From: Nothopassalora personata
Taxonomy: Eukaryota > Ascomycota > Dothideomycetes > Mycosphaerellales > Mycosphaerellaceae
DNA: 64,000 nucleotides
NCBI GenBank assembly: GCA_033816765.1
Contig: CM066288.1
Span: 4,712,001-4,776,000, forward strand
Direction of reading: 5' to 3'
Within the stretch, counting starts at the first letter, position 1. The number at the start of each line of letters is the position of its first letter. Shown here one piece after another: positions 1-9,736 of this stretch. The notes beneath the pieces are model-generated. The model was given only the letters and a program-made list of their open reading frames with translations. It made no database searches and was not told the origin of the DNA. Both the position numbers and the translations under genes were made by a program.

Positions 1-1
1 G

Positions 2-1429
2 GACACATACCGGACCACCGAAGATTTACCGGCAGAGGTCGACATTGTTGTAATTGGTGCTGGATATTCTGGAGCATCGATTGTGCACCATTTACTGCCA
101 CAGCAGAAAGCCTGCGGTCGGGATGTGTCGATAGCGATACTAGAAGCTCGCGAAGCATGCTCGGGCGCGACTGGCAGAAATGGTGAGTCACCTGTTCATT
201 CGAGGACGATATATTTGCTGATAACACAACCCAAGGCGGCCATCTGAAGCCAGATCCATACTATCGTGCCGCTGGCGCCCTTGAAATTTATGGCAAAGAG
301 CCCGCCGAAGAGGTTGCATCCTTTGAAGCCCGGCAAGTCAAAGAGATAAAAAAGCTTGTCGAAGAAGAGAACATCGACTGTGACTTTGTTGTTACAAGAG
401 CTACTGATGTCTGTTTGTATGAAGAGGCGAAGAGGGATCTCAAGCGTGGACTAGTGAGGCTCAAGCAAGCTGGTGTTTCGACCGCCAGTGACGTCTTCTA
501 CAGCGATGAGAGAAATGCCGAAGGCGTGAGTGAAACACGACGTTTTCAGCTCCCGGCTGTGCTGACGGGCGCAGATATCTGGCATCAAAGGTGCCAAAGC
601 TTGCTTCACCTACACTGCCGGCCACGTCTGGCCTTACAAGCTAGTGCTTCATCTTCTTGAAAAAGCAGTCGCTGCCGGCGTCAACCTCCAGACGAACACG
701 CCGGTGACCTCGGTAACACCCATCGATGGCTCTGCTACGGCGAGAAAGTGGTCAATCAACACCTCTCGTGGCTCAATCCTCGCTTCGAAGGTCATCTACG
801 CAAGTAACGCATACACATCTGCCCTGCTCCCGGAGTTCAAGGAGAAGATTGTACCCGTACGTGGCATATGCAGCCGCATAGTCCCCGGCAAAGCCCACCC
901 ACCTCTTCTCTCCAACAGCTACATCCTCCGCCTGTCCTCCAGCGAATACGACTACCTAATTCCCCGGGCAGACGGCAGCATCATCGTCGGCGGCGGGCGA
1001 AGAGACTACTTAAAGCAACTGGACCAATGGTACAACAATGCCGACGACAGTCAACTCATAGAGTCGGCCAAGAACTACTTCGATGGTTACATGCAGCGAC
1101 ACTTTCGCGGCTGGGAGGATAGTGGTGCATATACTGATCAAGTCTGGACGGGGATTATGGGGTACTCTAGTGATGGGTTCCCTTTTGTTGGTGAAGTGCC
1201 TGGGAAGGAGGGACAGTTGATTTGTGCGGGGTTCTCGGGACATGGGATGCCACAGATCTTTCTTTCTGCTAAGGCGATTGCGAGGATGGCACTTGAGGGG
1301 GTGGAGGTCAAAGATACGGAGTTGCCGAAACTTTATTGGGTCTCGAGAGAACGGATGGATAGTAAGGTAAACGTTATGCTTGAAGGGTGGCGGGCGAGCC
1401 ATGGCAGGGAGGTTGGACCAAAACTCTAG
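2..1429 (+). CDS. FAD-dependent oxidoreductase (DAO superfamily), 5'-truncated by the window
   Basis: Exons 2-182, 236-525 and 575-1429 join in frame to 441 visible residues. The start lies left of the window. The first exon holds the dinucleotide-binding motif VVIGAGYSG. The first splice restores GATGRNGGHL, the flavin-contact signature of the DAO family (PF01266), which supports the GTGAGT...AG intron 183-235. The second intron (526-574) also begins GTGAGT; its acceptor at 574 is chosen because the nearer AG at 549 leads to a stop. The C-terminal half has the usual GIMGYSSDGFPFVG and CAGFSGHGMPQIF blocks. Family members oxidise secondary amines or amino acids, for example gamma-glutamylputrescine or sarcosine; the substrate cannot be told here. 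This is the last ordinary gene before the transposon island. Confidence 0.88.
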
Positions 1430-1960
1430 GGAGGCACAACAGAGGACAATGCCCCCTTGTCCGTTCATTCAAGAAGAGACCTGGACACAGTCATACGCAA
1501 TGCACCTCAAGATGACGGCGCTTTGTGCTATGCTCCTGGACAGAGAGTGGTCATCGATATTCCTAGCCATTGTCACCCGGGATCGCTTCGCTCAAGTACT
1601 TCCTGGCTTCATTTTGAACGCTGACAGCTTGCCGACGACCGAGGATTCTCTTCATACTGCTGGACAGTGATAACACCATAACTCCAAGTCAGAAAACAAC
1701 ACCTTTCCTGCCAAAATATGTAAAGACTACTGCTGTGTAGAGTTCATCCGGTACAAGGACGTATTGAACCTTAGGAAATTCTATGATCTTGAGAACGGAA
1801 TCCTCCACCCTATTCTCCTCCCTCCTCTGGACCAGTTGTCGCAGGAGGACGCCCTAAGGGCTAGGCCTGCCCTTTGCTTGGCGGCTCGAGCCCCATTAAC
1901 GCATGCTGTGGTAACGTATAGGTTTACAATGACCGATGGCGACATGACTTGATGCCACTT
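1430..1960. other. spacer without recognisable gene
   Basis: Normal-composition DNA between the oxidoreductase stop and the AT-rich island. It contains short open frames on both strands, but none with a recognisable motif or convincing splice signals. CpA and TpG are present at ordinary frequency, so this stretch is not RIP-mutated. Confidence 0.5.
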
Positions 1961-3093
1961 GGGAGGGTTATGACGTATGCTGCACATACGGGCTTAGTCA
2001 GCCAGTCTAAGTAGTACATAGTATGTCAATACACCAGTTATATATACTTCATATATCTAGACAATTTACATAAGAGGAAAAAAGACTAGTTAGCGGAAAG
2101 TCTCCCGACTTAAAGTAGACAATACTAAGATAAGAGAATATACTTAGATCCTTAAATATTCTAAGGTCTTATAGCTACGAAAGCCTAGTAGTAGTATTAA
2201 TTAATTAATTATTCCATTAACGTGCTATATAAGTCTAAGACTATATAATACGGGTAGATTACTCTACTAAAATTTTAAGATAAGAGGAAAAGCCCTACGG
2301 CTAAGAAAAACCTCTTAAGAGTACATATAATTCGTTCTTCGAGATATTACGGAGGCCTTCTAGCCTTACGAGCGCCGGCTAAGGCTCGTACTCCTTTATA
2401 GCCGTAAAGATTAGATAAACGTCGTAGTAGTATCCGGTTATTATTCTTATCTTATATTACTTATTAATACACTACCCCGGACGTAGTGTTACTCGCCTTT
2501 ACCGTACGCCTTACGGTAGGCTCGTTATTGTTTCTTATTCTTATAGAATTACCCTTAAAATCCGCTAAGCCCTAGGTACGTAACCCGTATATCGTAAAAT
2601 GTAAAACTCTACTATTCCCTTACGTCTCTCCTACTTAAATCCTTTCCGGAAAGTTAGATACGTAGGTGCTTATCTTTACGTGCCCCCTAAAACACGTATA
2701 GGTGCCCCTTACGCCCTCTATCCGAGAAACTAAGGCTACTAAGTCTCTTCTCTTAGAGGGGTACTCTAGAAACGGGTTACTACGCCGTTCTATCGCGGGT
2801 CGAGAGCCGGTTAGGGAGTATATAGGAAAGAGGTAGTATTACTTAGTTATAGCCGTCGCGTATTATATATTATGTTTTATATGTCGGTTACTCGGTTATA
2901 TTGTAGGAGTGTTAGGTTTAGTATAACCTAATAATATTACAAGTTAAGAAGACAAGCTTAATCGGGCTTGTTCTCGGGCCAATAGGAAGTCGAGGGAAAG
3001 TAGTAAAGTAGTAGCTGTCTTGTCTTATAAAGACTAAGTAGTAGTAAGGTAGAGGTTAGGTTACGGTGTATTCTAAACAGTAATATTAAATAG
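1961..3093. repeat. RIP-degraded AT-rich DNA, left block
   Basis: Composition changes sharply: TpA is very common, CpA and TpG are scarce, while CpG is kept (for example several CG per 60 bases around 2641-2700). That is the pattern expected when RIP converts CpA to TpA on both strands. Open frames are broken by TAG/TAA. I could not recognise the original element. Confidence 0.75.
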
Positions 3094-3095
3094 TA

Positions 3096-3165
3096 ACGTG
3101 CTTCACCACCGAGCGGGCCACACCACCGAGCGGGCCACTTTTGCCAAGAACTGTACCACTTCCAC
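3096..3165 (+). repeat. left terminal inverted repeat of pogo element
   Basis: 70 bp, identical to the reverse complement of 4892-4961. It contains a 17-bp unit repeated directly twice without spacing (3104-3120 and 3121-3137, core CCGAGCGGGCC). Paired subterminal units like this are candidate binding sites for the CENP-B-type DNA-binding domain of the transposase (inference). Confidence 0.93.
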
Positions 3166-3175
3166 AGATACAGCT

Positions 3176-4843
3176 ATGCAACCACCATTACAGCGTGTAT
3201 TGTCTTCAAACGAGGCCAAACTGACCTTAGCTGTCCAGGCCACGAAACGCGACGCGACAATCACGAATCGACTTGCTGCAAAGGTATACGACGCGTCTCG
3301 AACCACACTAGGGTATCGATTGAATGGACGACCTCCTCGGGGTGACTGCGAGCCCAATTCGAAGAAGCTTACAGAGCTAGAAGAGAGGGTGATACTTGAG
3401 TACATACTCGAGCTGGATCTTAGAGGTTTCCCGCCATCAAAGGCTAGCGTACGAGCAATGGCCGATTCATTGCTACAAGAGAAGGGCCTCAAGCCCGCTG
3501 GTCTCAATTGGACAGACAGGTTCATTGGGCGGCATCGTGAGCTAAAGGTTCGCATGACACGTGGATACGATCGTCAGCGAGCCCTAATGGAAGATCCAGA
3601 CGTTATCGAGAAGTGGTTCTTGCTTGTGCGTAATATGAAGGAGAAGTATGGCATCCTCGACCAGGACACCTACAACTTTGACGAGACAGGGTTTATGATG
3701 GGTGTTATTACGTCGCAGAGCGTCGTTACGGGTTCAGAAAGGCGTGGTGGAAAGAGGAAGGTCGTCCAACAGGGCAACAGAGAATGGGCAACAGTGATTG
3801 AGACCATCTGTGCAGACGGAACAGCGCTCCCACCCTACGTCATCCTTGCAGGCAAACAGCACATCAGTACCTGGTACCAAGACGGCAACTTGGGTCCAGA
3901 CTGGACAATCGGGCTAACAGAGAACGGCTGGACCAACAATGAGTTCGGTATACGGTGGCTGGAGCATTTCCAGAAGCATACTGTAGCTCGTACGACTGGG
4001 GCATGGAGACTGCTCATTATCGATGGCCACGAGAGCCACAACTCGAAGGCATTCCAGAATCTGTGCAAGGAATACAAGATCTTGGCCCTATGTATGCCAT
4101 CGCACGCCTCGCACTTACTCCAGCCATTGGATGTGGGTTGCTATTCGCCTTTGAAGAAGGCATACGGTGCTCAGCTCTCGGGCTTGGCACGCCAGCGCAT
4201 CACTCATATCGACAAAGTAGAGTTCCTACGCGCCTTCCGGGCTGCCCATGACGCTGTATTTAGACAGGAGAACATCCTATCGAGCTTCAGAGGCGCTGGT
4301 TTGGTTCCATTCAATCCACAGGCAGTGATAGACAAGCTTGATGTTAAGCTACGTACGCCAACGCCTCCAGCTCCGGACTCTACCCCTTGGGAGTCGAAGA
4401 CACCACGAACTGCAAAAGAATTCGACTCTCAATCGACACTAGTAACGAACAAAATGCGTGCCCGGGCAGGTTCATCGCCAAACTCGTTACAGGAAGGGGT
4501 GCATCAGCTTGTGAAAGGGAGTAGAGAGATAGCGCATCAGATGGCTCTTATGCGAAGCGAGATCAGTGAGCTACGCAAGTCTAACGAGGCCCTTACACAG
4601 CGGAAAGCACGAAAGCGCAAGTATATTCAGTCTAGAGGGTCTCTAACCTTCGATGAGGCGTCGCAATTGATACCTCCAGAGGATACTAGGAGGCAGGAAG
4701 TAAGTAGAGAGTCGCTAGATGGTGTTCGGCCAGCACCAAGGCTACGACGCTGCAAGCGATGTGGCGAGTCGGGGCATAACGTACGCACCTGTCAAGTAGA
4801 CTTGCTAGATAGCGAAGAATCTGAAGAGGAATTGTCCTCCTAG
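3176..4843 (+). CDS. pogo/Fot1-family transposase (CENP-B HTH, DDE_1, zinc knuckle)
   Basis: 555 residues from the first ATG after the inverted repeat. The frame is open upstream into the repeat, but only through non-ATG codons. Order: N-terminal helix-turn-helix region with the CENP-B-type block ending near NWTDRFIGRH, then a DDE domain with YNFDETGFMMG (first Asp), LLIIDGHESHNS (second Asp) and SHLLQPLDVGCYSPLKKAYG (third Asp), as in Fot1/Pot2 transposases. A charged linker leads to a C-terminal CX2CX4HX4C zinc knuckle (CKRCGESGHNVRTC), an addition found in some fungal pogo proteins. The enzyme would cut and paste the element at TA sites. No stop or frameshift is seen. Confidence 0.9.
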   Translation: MQPPLQRVLSSNEAKLTLAVQATKRDATITNRLAAKVYDASRTTLGYRLNGRPPRGDCEPNSKKLTELEERVILEYILELDLRGFPPSKASVRAMADSLLQEKGLKPAGLNWTDRFIGRHRELKVRMTRGYDRQRALMEDPDVIEKWFLLVRNMKEKYGILDQDTYNFDETGFMMGVITSQSVVTGSERRGGKRKVVQQGNREWATVIETICADGTALPPYVILAGKQHISTWYQDGNLGPDWTIGLTENGWTNNEFGIRWLEHFQKHTVARTTGAWRLLIIDGHESHNSKAFQNLCKEYKILALCMPSHASHLLQPLDVGCYSPLKKAYGAQLSGLARQRITHIDKVEFLRAFRAAHDAVFRQENILSSFRGAGLVPFNPQAVIDKLDVKLRTPTPPAPDSTPWESKTPRTAKEFDSQSTLVTNKMRARAGSSPNSLQEGVHQLVKGSREIAHQMALMRSEISELRKSNEALTQRKARKRKYIQSRGSLTFDEASQLIPPEDTRRQEVSRESLDGVRPAPRLRRCKRCGESGHNVRTCQVDLLDSEESEEELSS

Positions 4844-4891
4844 TAACGATTCTGTAGGATGTCGTCGTGTTAAGATACCGTCGCAATCAAA

Positions 4892-4961
4892 GTGGAAGTG
4901 GTACAGTTCTTGGCAAAAGTGGCCCGCTCGGTGGTGTGGCCCGCTCGGTGGTGAAGCACGT
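4892..4961 (-). repeat. right terminal inverted repeat of pogo element
   Basis: Exact inverted copy of the left end over 70 bp, including the doubled 17-bp unit (4920-4936 and 4937-4953). It is followed directly by the TA target duplication at 4962-4963. Confidence 0.93.
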
Positions 4962-5407
4962 TAAGTTAAACGCCTCGAAAATATAAGGGATTCTTAGCGT
5001 TCCTAAATATAAAGGAAATTATTATTAATCTGCTCTAATCTGTTAATCTGCTTTATAGATTATATAGAGCAATAGATCAATTAGCGTCGTGCTCTACTCT
5101 AATTAGTTAATCTATCTTATAGGTCTCGTAGAGTAATAGATTATTCTACGGTAGCTGTACCCTTTCTAACTATAGTTGCGCCTACTTAACTATAGAGGCT
5201 CTAATTAGTTACTAAGCATTAGCTTAATCTAACCCGTAATACTATCCCCCTCTTAGCTTAGCTCGCTACGAGCTTAGGTTATAGTCCTACCGCCTTATCC
5301 CTTCGTTTAGTGTTCTTATTTATGTCTTCCTTAATATACTAAAGGCTCCTTCTTCCTCGAGTACCTCTCGTCGTCTTAAGTTAGCCGAAACCATCGATAA
5401 CTTTAGA

Positions 5408-5680
5408 GAAATAATAGTACGGTCCTATTCTAACTATCGGGTGCATTCGCGGGTATATAAGGTACACGTATTATTGGGGCGGTACAATAAGTGTGTTTGT
5501 CGAAACATCCGTTATAACATAAAGGTGTCGCGTTCCGAGTTCGATTGCCTTATTAGTAAAAAGAAGAAACTGTAGCGGTAGATAAAGGAAGCCCGCGAGG
5601 CTTAAGAGCGTACTCGCGAGGCCCTAAATACTACGTATATAAAGGAAGAACGGTTACGTAGGTAGTATTAACGACTAATG
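5408..5680 (+). pseudogene. RIP-mutated relic of a Cys-rich coiled-coil ORF
   Basis: One frame reads through with only a few TAG/TAA interruptions. It shows the spacing Y-x2-Y-x6-Y-x8-Y-x2-C-x6-Y. TGC-to-TAC changes by RIP would turn Cys into Tyr, so a six-residue Cx2Cx6Cx8Cx2Cx6C cluster is the likely ancestor. A Lys/Glu/Arg-rich heptad-like tail follows (KKKKL...KEAREA...REAL...KEERLR). This is the layout of short Cys-cluster plus coiled-coil proteins often seen beside fungal transposons. Function is unknown. It lies upstream of, and on the same strand as, the gag relic. Confidence 0.5.
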
Positions 5681-6389
5681 GGTTATGTTAACCTTAGGTT
5701 TAGAGGGGGTCCCTTAGGTCTAACTTGCCCTAATTTTATTTTAGGTTAATTAGACATTTAGGTAAGCTAGTAGGACCTAGTATAGCTGTTAAGATATATA
5801 CTGCGCAGTTAAGTATTGTAAGCGTAGCATTAAGGAAACAATTCAATTTATACCTCTCGAGTAGAGGGTATAGGGGTTTAAGTCCGCTAATCCTCTTATT
5901 TATCTAGCTACTACGCTACTCGTTACGTAACCTAATTTCCCGGTCCCGGGACTAGCAAATACCCCTACTTACATAAGCGCCGCTCTATACTACTACAACT
6001 CGGACAGGCCTACATAGGGTAGTTAGTAGACATTATTTTAGTAGTTAATAAGGGGGGGTATTAAGTGTACACCCGGTAGCGTATTAGCATCTAGTTTATA
6101 AGGTTAAAATCACGGTTTAAGGTCTAAGGTTTACGGTTAAGGTTATTACTTAAGGTTAAGGTTTACGGTTAAGGTCGACTAAGGTCAAAAACACTTAAGG
6201 TCTAAGGTATTTAGCAACAATTACGGTTATAGGGTCCTATTAAGCAATAACTAGTATTAGTACATTCTAAAGTTAGCACTACGTAATAATAGATACGGCT
6301 ACATTACTAGAAAAACTTAGCACCTTTACCGATCTAGGTAGAGGCTACGAGCAGCCTATAAACCCTACGAAAATAGAAGGGGTCTATAG

Positions 6390-8333
6390 GGACTCTATCC
6401 CTTATAAGGGGATAGAGGAATCGGAGGAAGGGGAAACACCTAAATCTAGTAAAGAAGGGAGAAGCGGAACTAACGCCGCTAAATTAGGTATAGGTGTAGG
6501 CACGAATAGCATAATTAGAATAGATGCTATAACTGCCCTCTTTAGACGATTAGTAGTAGTAATAGAAAACGCTAGCCCTCGCTTTCTATCTCTAGGAGGT
6601 GCTAAGAATCCGTTCTTTAATAGCACTAATGCTACTAAGTTCTAGGAGCGGTTTAGCGACCTAATAGACTAGTATCCGCCTCGGGTATCTATTAAGAAGG
6701 ATAATTTCTAGGGCAGGTTTAAGCGCAATTACGAAACTACTATCCGGCGCGTAGTTATAAGGCTACCTAGGTAGCTTACTAACAAGGCACGTTTTAGGAG
6801 GGCGTTCTTATTAGAGTTCTTAAGGTTTAACGCCTACTCGATGTTAGGGAGTCGGGAATATCTTAAGGAGATTATTAGGGCGTAGTAAGGTAAGAGACCT
6901 AAAGGATAAGATATAAAGGAATTTATCCGCCTATTTATATCCTTAAGTAACCTAATTAAACCTAAGGATTTAGATAACAGCTCCCGGAGTCGCCTCCTCC
7001 TTTAGGGATTGCTAGAGGCAGTCGCGAAAGCGGTCTATAAGGCTTACGGGCTTTACCTAAAGTAATCTAAGAAGTTTAGGGACTTTTAGAGGATCCTCGA
7101 TAAAGCTACTAGCATCGTAGATAGTAAGGAGGGATAGAAAGCTATATATATAGATTTCCCTCTTACTTTACCTTAGCTATACCGCTTAGTCGTAAAGTAA
7201 ATACCGCGCCTTAAGCCTAAGATTAACACGCTTAAGAAGGCCACCTCTAGGACTATTATTAATAATAACCTAATCTAGAAGGTAGCTAAAATAAGTATAC
7301 GTATATACTAGCGCGGTCGGGTCGCGGACGCGGGTGCCTTCTACCCGAGCGAGAATTAACGCTCTATATAACCGGAGAGGCACGACCTAGACACTAAACT
7401 ATAGGTTTACGTAATATAGCGTCCCCTATCGTAGAATCGCGAACAGTCTAAAGCGATAGATAGTTATTACTATAACTGTAGTAGTTTAAAGCACTAGGCT
7501 AGCAATTATAGGGCAATAAGGTCCTTAATATCTCGGGGCTACGTATACCTCGCCCCGAACAACTAGTAGTATCTAGGGAAAGAAGGCGATCCGCGTCCTA
7601 CTAAGTTTAACTTTCGGAGGGACTATAGTAAACCGAAACTGCTCTATATACTCCCTCTACTCGAAGAACATTATAGGCCGATCGAGTTTAATAACTAGTA
7701 TAAGATTCCCGCACTACATAAGTAATAGATAGGTAGGGACTACACTAGGGTAACTAAGGTTACGCCTCCTAATTATTCTAAGCCCCCTCCTAATTTTAGG
7801 CATTTAATGGAGTATAGCCCTTAGGACGCACGGTCTAGCTAAACGGAGAAGGCTACTAGGATATATTAGGTCTTATTCGGAGAAAGTAAAGCGGAGTAGG
7901 CAATCAACTTAGGCGAGCTTAACGAGGTATCTACCTATCCTATGTAGTCTAATAAAGTAAAAGGGAAGGTACCCGTAGGCATTCTAAAGAATCCGCACCC
8001 GAGGACCCGGTCCTTAGCCTAGGATCTACGAGCCCGAGCTAAGCCTACCAAGAAAGTTCGCCTACAATTAGAACAGGAGATCCGGTAAGCTAAGATTAAC
8101 TAGTAGGAGGTTAAAATAATTAACGAAGCTAGTACTTAAATAAGCGGCACTTAATTATTAGCTAAATCCGGGGTAACCCTAGGAAGGGGAAATAATGCCT
8201 AAGTGAATAAACTAGGGAACGATGCTAATAAAGGACTGCCTAAGGATATACCTATAGGTCCCGTAAACGCCCCCTTTGTATAAAGGAAGCGTATATAGAA
8301 TGCTAAGACTATAAGGATTAATAACTACGTCCG
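6390..8333 (+). pseudogene. RIP-mutated retrotransposon gag-like ORF, cut off by the Gypsy insertion
   Basis: A single frame can be followed for nearly 2 kb, broken almost only by TAG/TAA where CAG/CAA/TGG codons are expected. Sequences such as FRRAFLLEFLRFNAYSMLGS and IKEFIRLFISLSNLIKP resemble gag capsid regions. Around 7455-7500 a knuckle-like YYNCSSLKH...SNY block suggests a former CCHC motif with Cys changed to Tyr. A basic, Pro-rich tail follows. The frame runs straight into the left LTR at 8334, so the downstream pol is missing from this side. Confidence 0.6.
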
Positions 8334-8530
8334 TGTTAAGGGGATGTCGCAATGTATAGCACGCCCACGACCTGCCAGTCGTAGATGAACTAATTCTTGC
8401 CTTTTGTTCAAGACGCATCGCGCGTCGCAAGGTGTACTCATGCGTGTCACGTGCGGCTTGGCAGCCGGTCGCGACCGCATGTCACATGCAAGGCCACATG
8501 TAGGGGTTAGCCACTGGGCTGCCCCTTACA
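8334..8530 (-). repeat. 3' LTR of the Gypsy element (197 bp)
   Basis: Begins TGTTAAGGGG and ends CCCCTTACA on the plus strand, giving short inverted ends and the TG...CA termini of LTRs. It matches 14861-15057 base for base as far as I can read. Confidence 0.92.
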
Positions 8531-8831
8531 ATTGCCTCCCCTCCCGTGCGAGCTGTCCTCAGCTCGCTAGTTGCTACGTAGAGGCTCCTATGTACTTCCA
8601 GAACCATAGTTGCTATGCGGCCCACATGCGGGTTGCGTGCGTGTCGTCATGTAGGTGTAGGTGAGTGAGGCTTGGTTGCCATGCCGACGCAGCTGGTTAG
8701 GGGCATAAAACTCCAGCCCAACCCAGCCCTTTCTCAGCACGCTCCCCAGCTCATCACCTTCGCCACACCACCACCACGCACCCGCACCGCACCATCATCG
8801 CAAGCGCCTCGCCAGCATCATCATCATCATC

Positions 8832-9602
8832 ATGTCGGCCGTGCCCTCCTCGCCGCCATTCTCTGGCCGCTCCGCCTCCTCCAGCAGCACCAGCAGCGAC
8901 AGCACCACCAGCGCCGCAGAAGACGAGCGCCGCCAGGCGGCTCTGGTGCGCGACGCACCCAGAACGCCTGGTGGTCGCAAGCGACCAGCATCACCCTCGC
9001 AGCCACCAACGCCCTCGCCAGCCACCAAGCTCTCGCAGAGAATCAACATGTGCATGCGGTGCCTCCCGTACTTCGTCAGGGGTAAGTCTCCACGCGCGTC
9101 GCCTGCGATTCGCATGCTAACCACTTGCTAGACGAGGCCGACGACTGTGATAGTGTCACCACCGGCGAGCTCCTGAAGAAGTGTGGCCGCTGCAGGCGCA
9201 GCAAACACAGCTGCGTGCCCAACACCAGCCACGCCATCGCCTCGCTGGTGAGCCGCCTGCGCGCCGCGCGGTCCCAGCGCGACTTCCTCACGGCCATGAT
9301 GGGCCAGGCGCCCACAGACCTCCAGCAGCAGGAGCTGGTGGAGCAGATCCGCCTGTGTGCCCAGCTGGGCAACGACATCAAGGAGGTAAGTCGCTGCTTC
9401 GCTCGTGCGAGTCGACTGCTACTCGCGGGGGAGGGCTCTAGTGCGTCCCCTGTGCTTCGGCTGACCCTTCCTATAGGCCATCAGGCAGTTCAATGCCTAC
9501 AAGCACAAGCGTGCCGGGGAGACCCGCATGCGTGCCTCCGCCGCCGCCGCCACCACTGCCGACCAGGCATTCTTGCCTGAGTCACTGCGTGACGACAACT
9601 GA
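8832..9602 (+). CDS. antisense three-exon gene carried by the Gypsy element: Cys6/coiled-coil protein
   Basis: Exons 8832-9081, 9132-9385 and 9477-9602 join to 209 residues. Both introns begin GTAAGT and end TAG, and both splices keep the frame. Residues 1-70 are Ser/Thr/Pro-rich and disordered-looking. A cluster C74-x2-C77-x11-C89-x11-C101-x2-C104-x6-C111 (CMRC, CGRCRRSKHSC) resembles a zinc-binding fold but is not a standard Zn2Cys6 finger. Residues about 115-190 form an amphipathic helix or coiled coil with an SRLRAARSQRDFL-type pattern. I do not recognise a named family; similar short Cys-cluster proteins occur near fungal transposons (recollection). It lies opposite to gag-pol, between pol and the 3' LTR, and shares no frame with them. 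Splice sites on this strand show it is read against the retroelement RNA. Possible roles: regulator of the element, or captured host gene. Confidence 0.75.
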
Positions 9603-9736
9603 GGCGCTCGCCTCACACGCTGCTCGCGGGCTCCTCGCCTGCTACCACTCTGCGTGGCCCCTGGTGGGCGCGCCACTCTTCAGCTTTTGTTTTGTTTATA
9701 GTTGAGAAAAGTTTTGTTTGTGCTCCAGTGCCAGTC

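Larger units (their letters stand above)
3096..4961 (+). mobile_element. intact pogo/Fot1-type DNA transposon
   Basis: 1866-bp element bounded by perfect 70-bp terminal inverted repeats (3096-3165 and 4892-4961) and flanked by TA on both sides (3094-3095, 4962-4963), the target duplication of the Tc1/mariner-pogo superfamily. It encodes one uninterrupted transposase. The element has normal CpA/TpG content although both flanks are RIP-degraded, so it inserted after the flanks decayed or escaped mutation. Complete ends plus an open reading frame suggest it could be autonomous (inference). Confidence 0.93.
4964..8333. repeat. RIP-degraded block between the two intact transposons
   Basis: AT-rich, CpA/TpG-poor, CpG-retaining DNA like the block left of the pogo element. 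Two relics inside are readable by translation through RIP stops and are listed separately (5408-5680, 6390-8333). The stretch 6105-6215 is a degenerate low-complexity run of TTAAGG/TTACGG-like words. The rest (4964-5400, 5690-6380) is unassigned. Confidence 0.7.

Noticed and set aside
6105..6215. Run of TTAAGG/TTACGG-like words resembling telomere repeats
   Set aside because: Irregular spacing, no exact TTAGGG array, and the surrounding DNA is RIP-mutated; more likely a degenerate low-complexity stretch.
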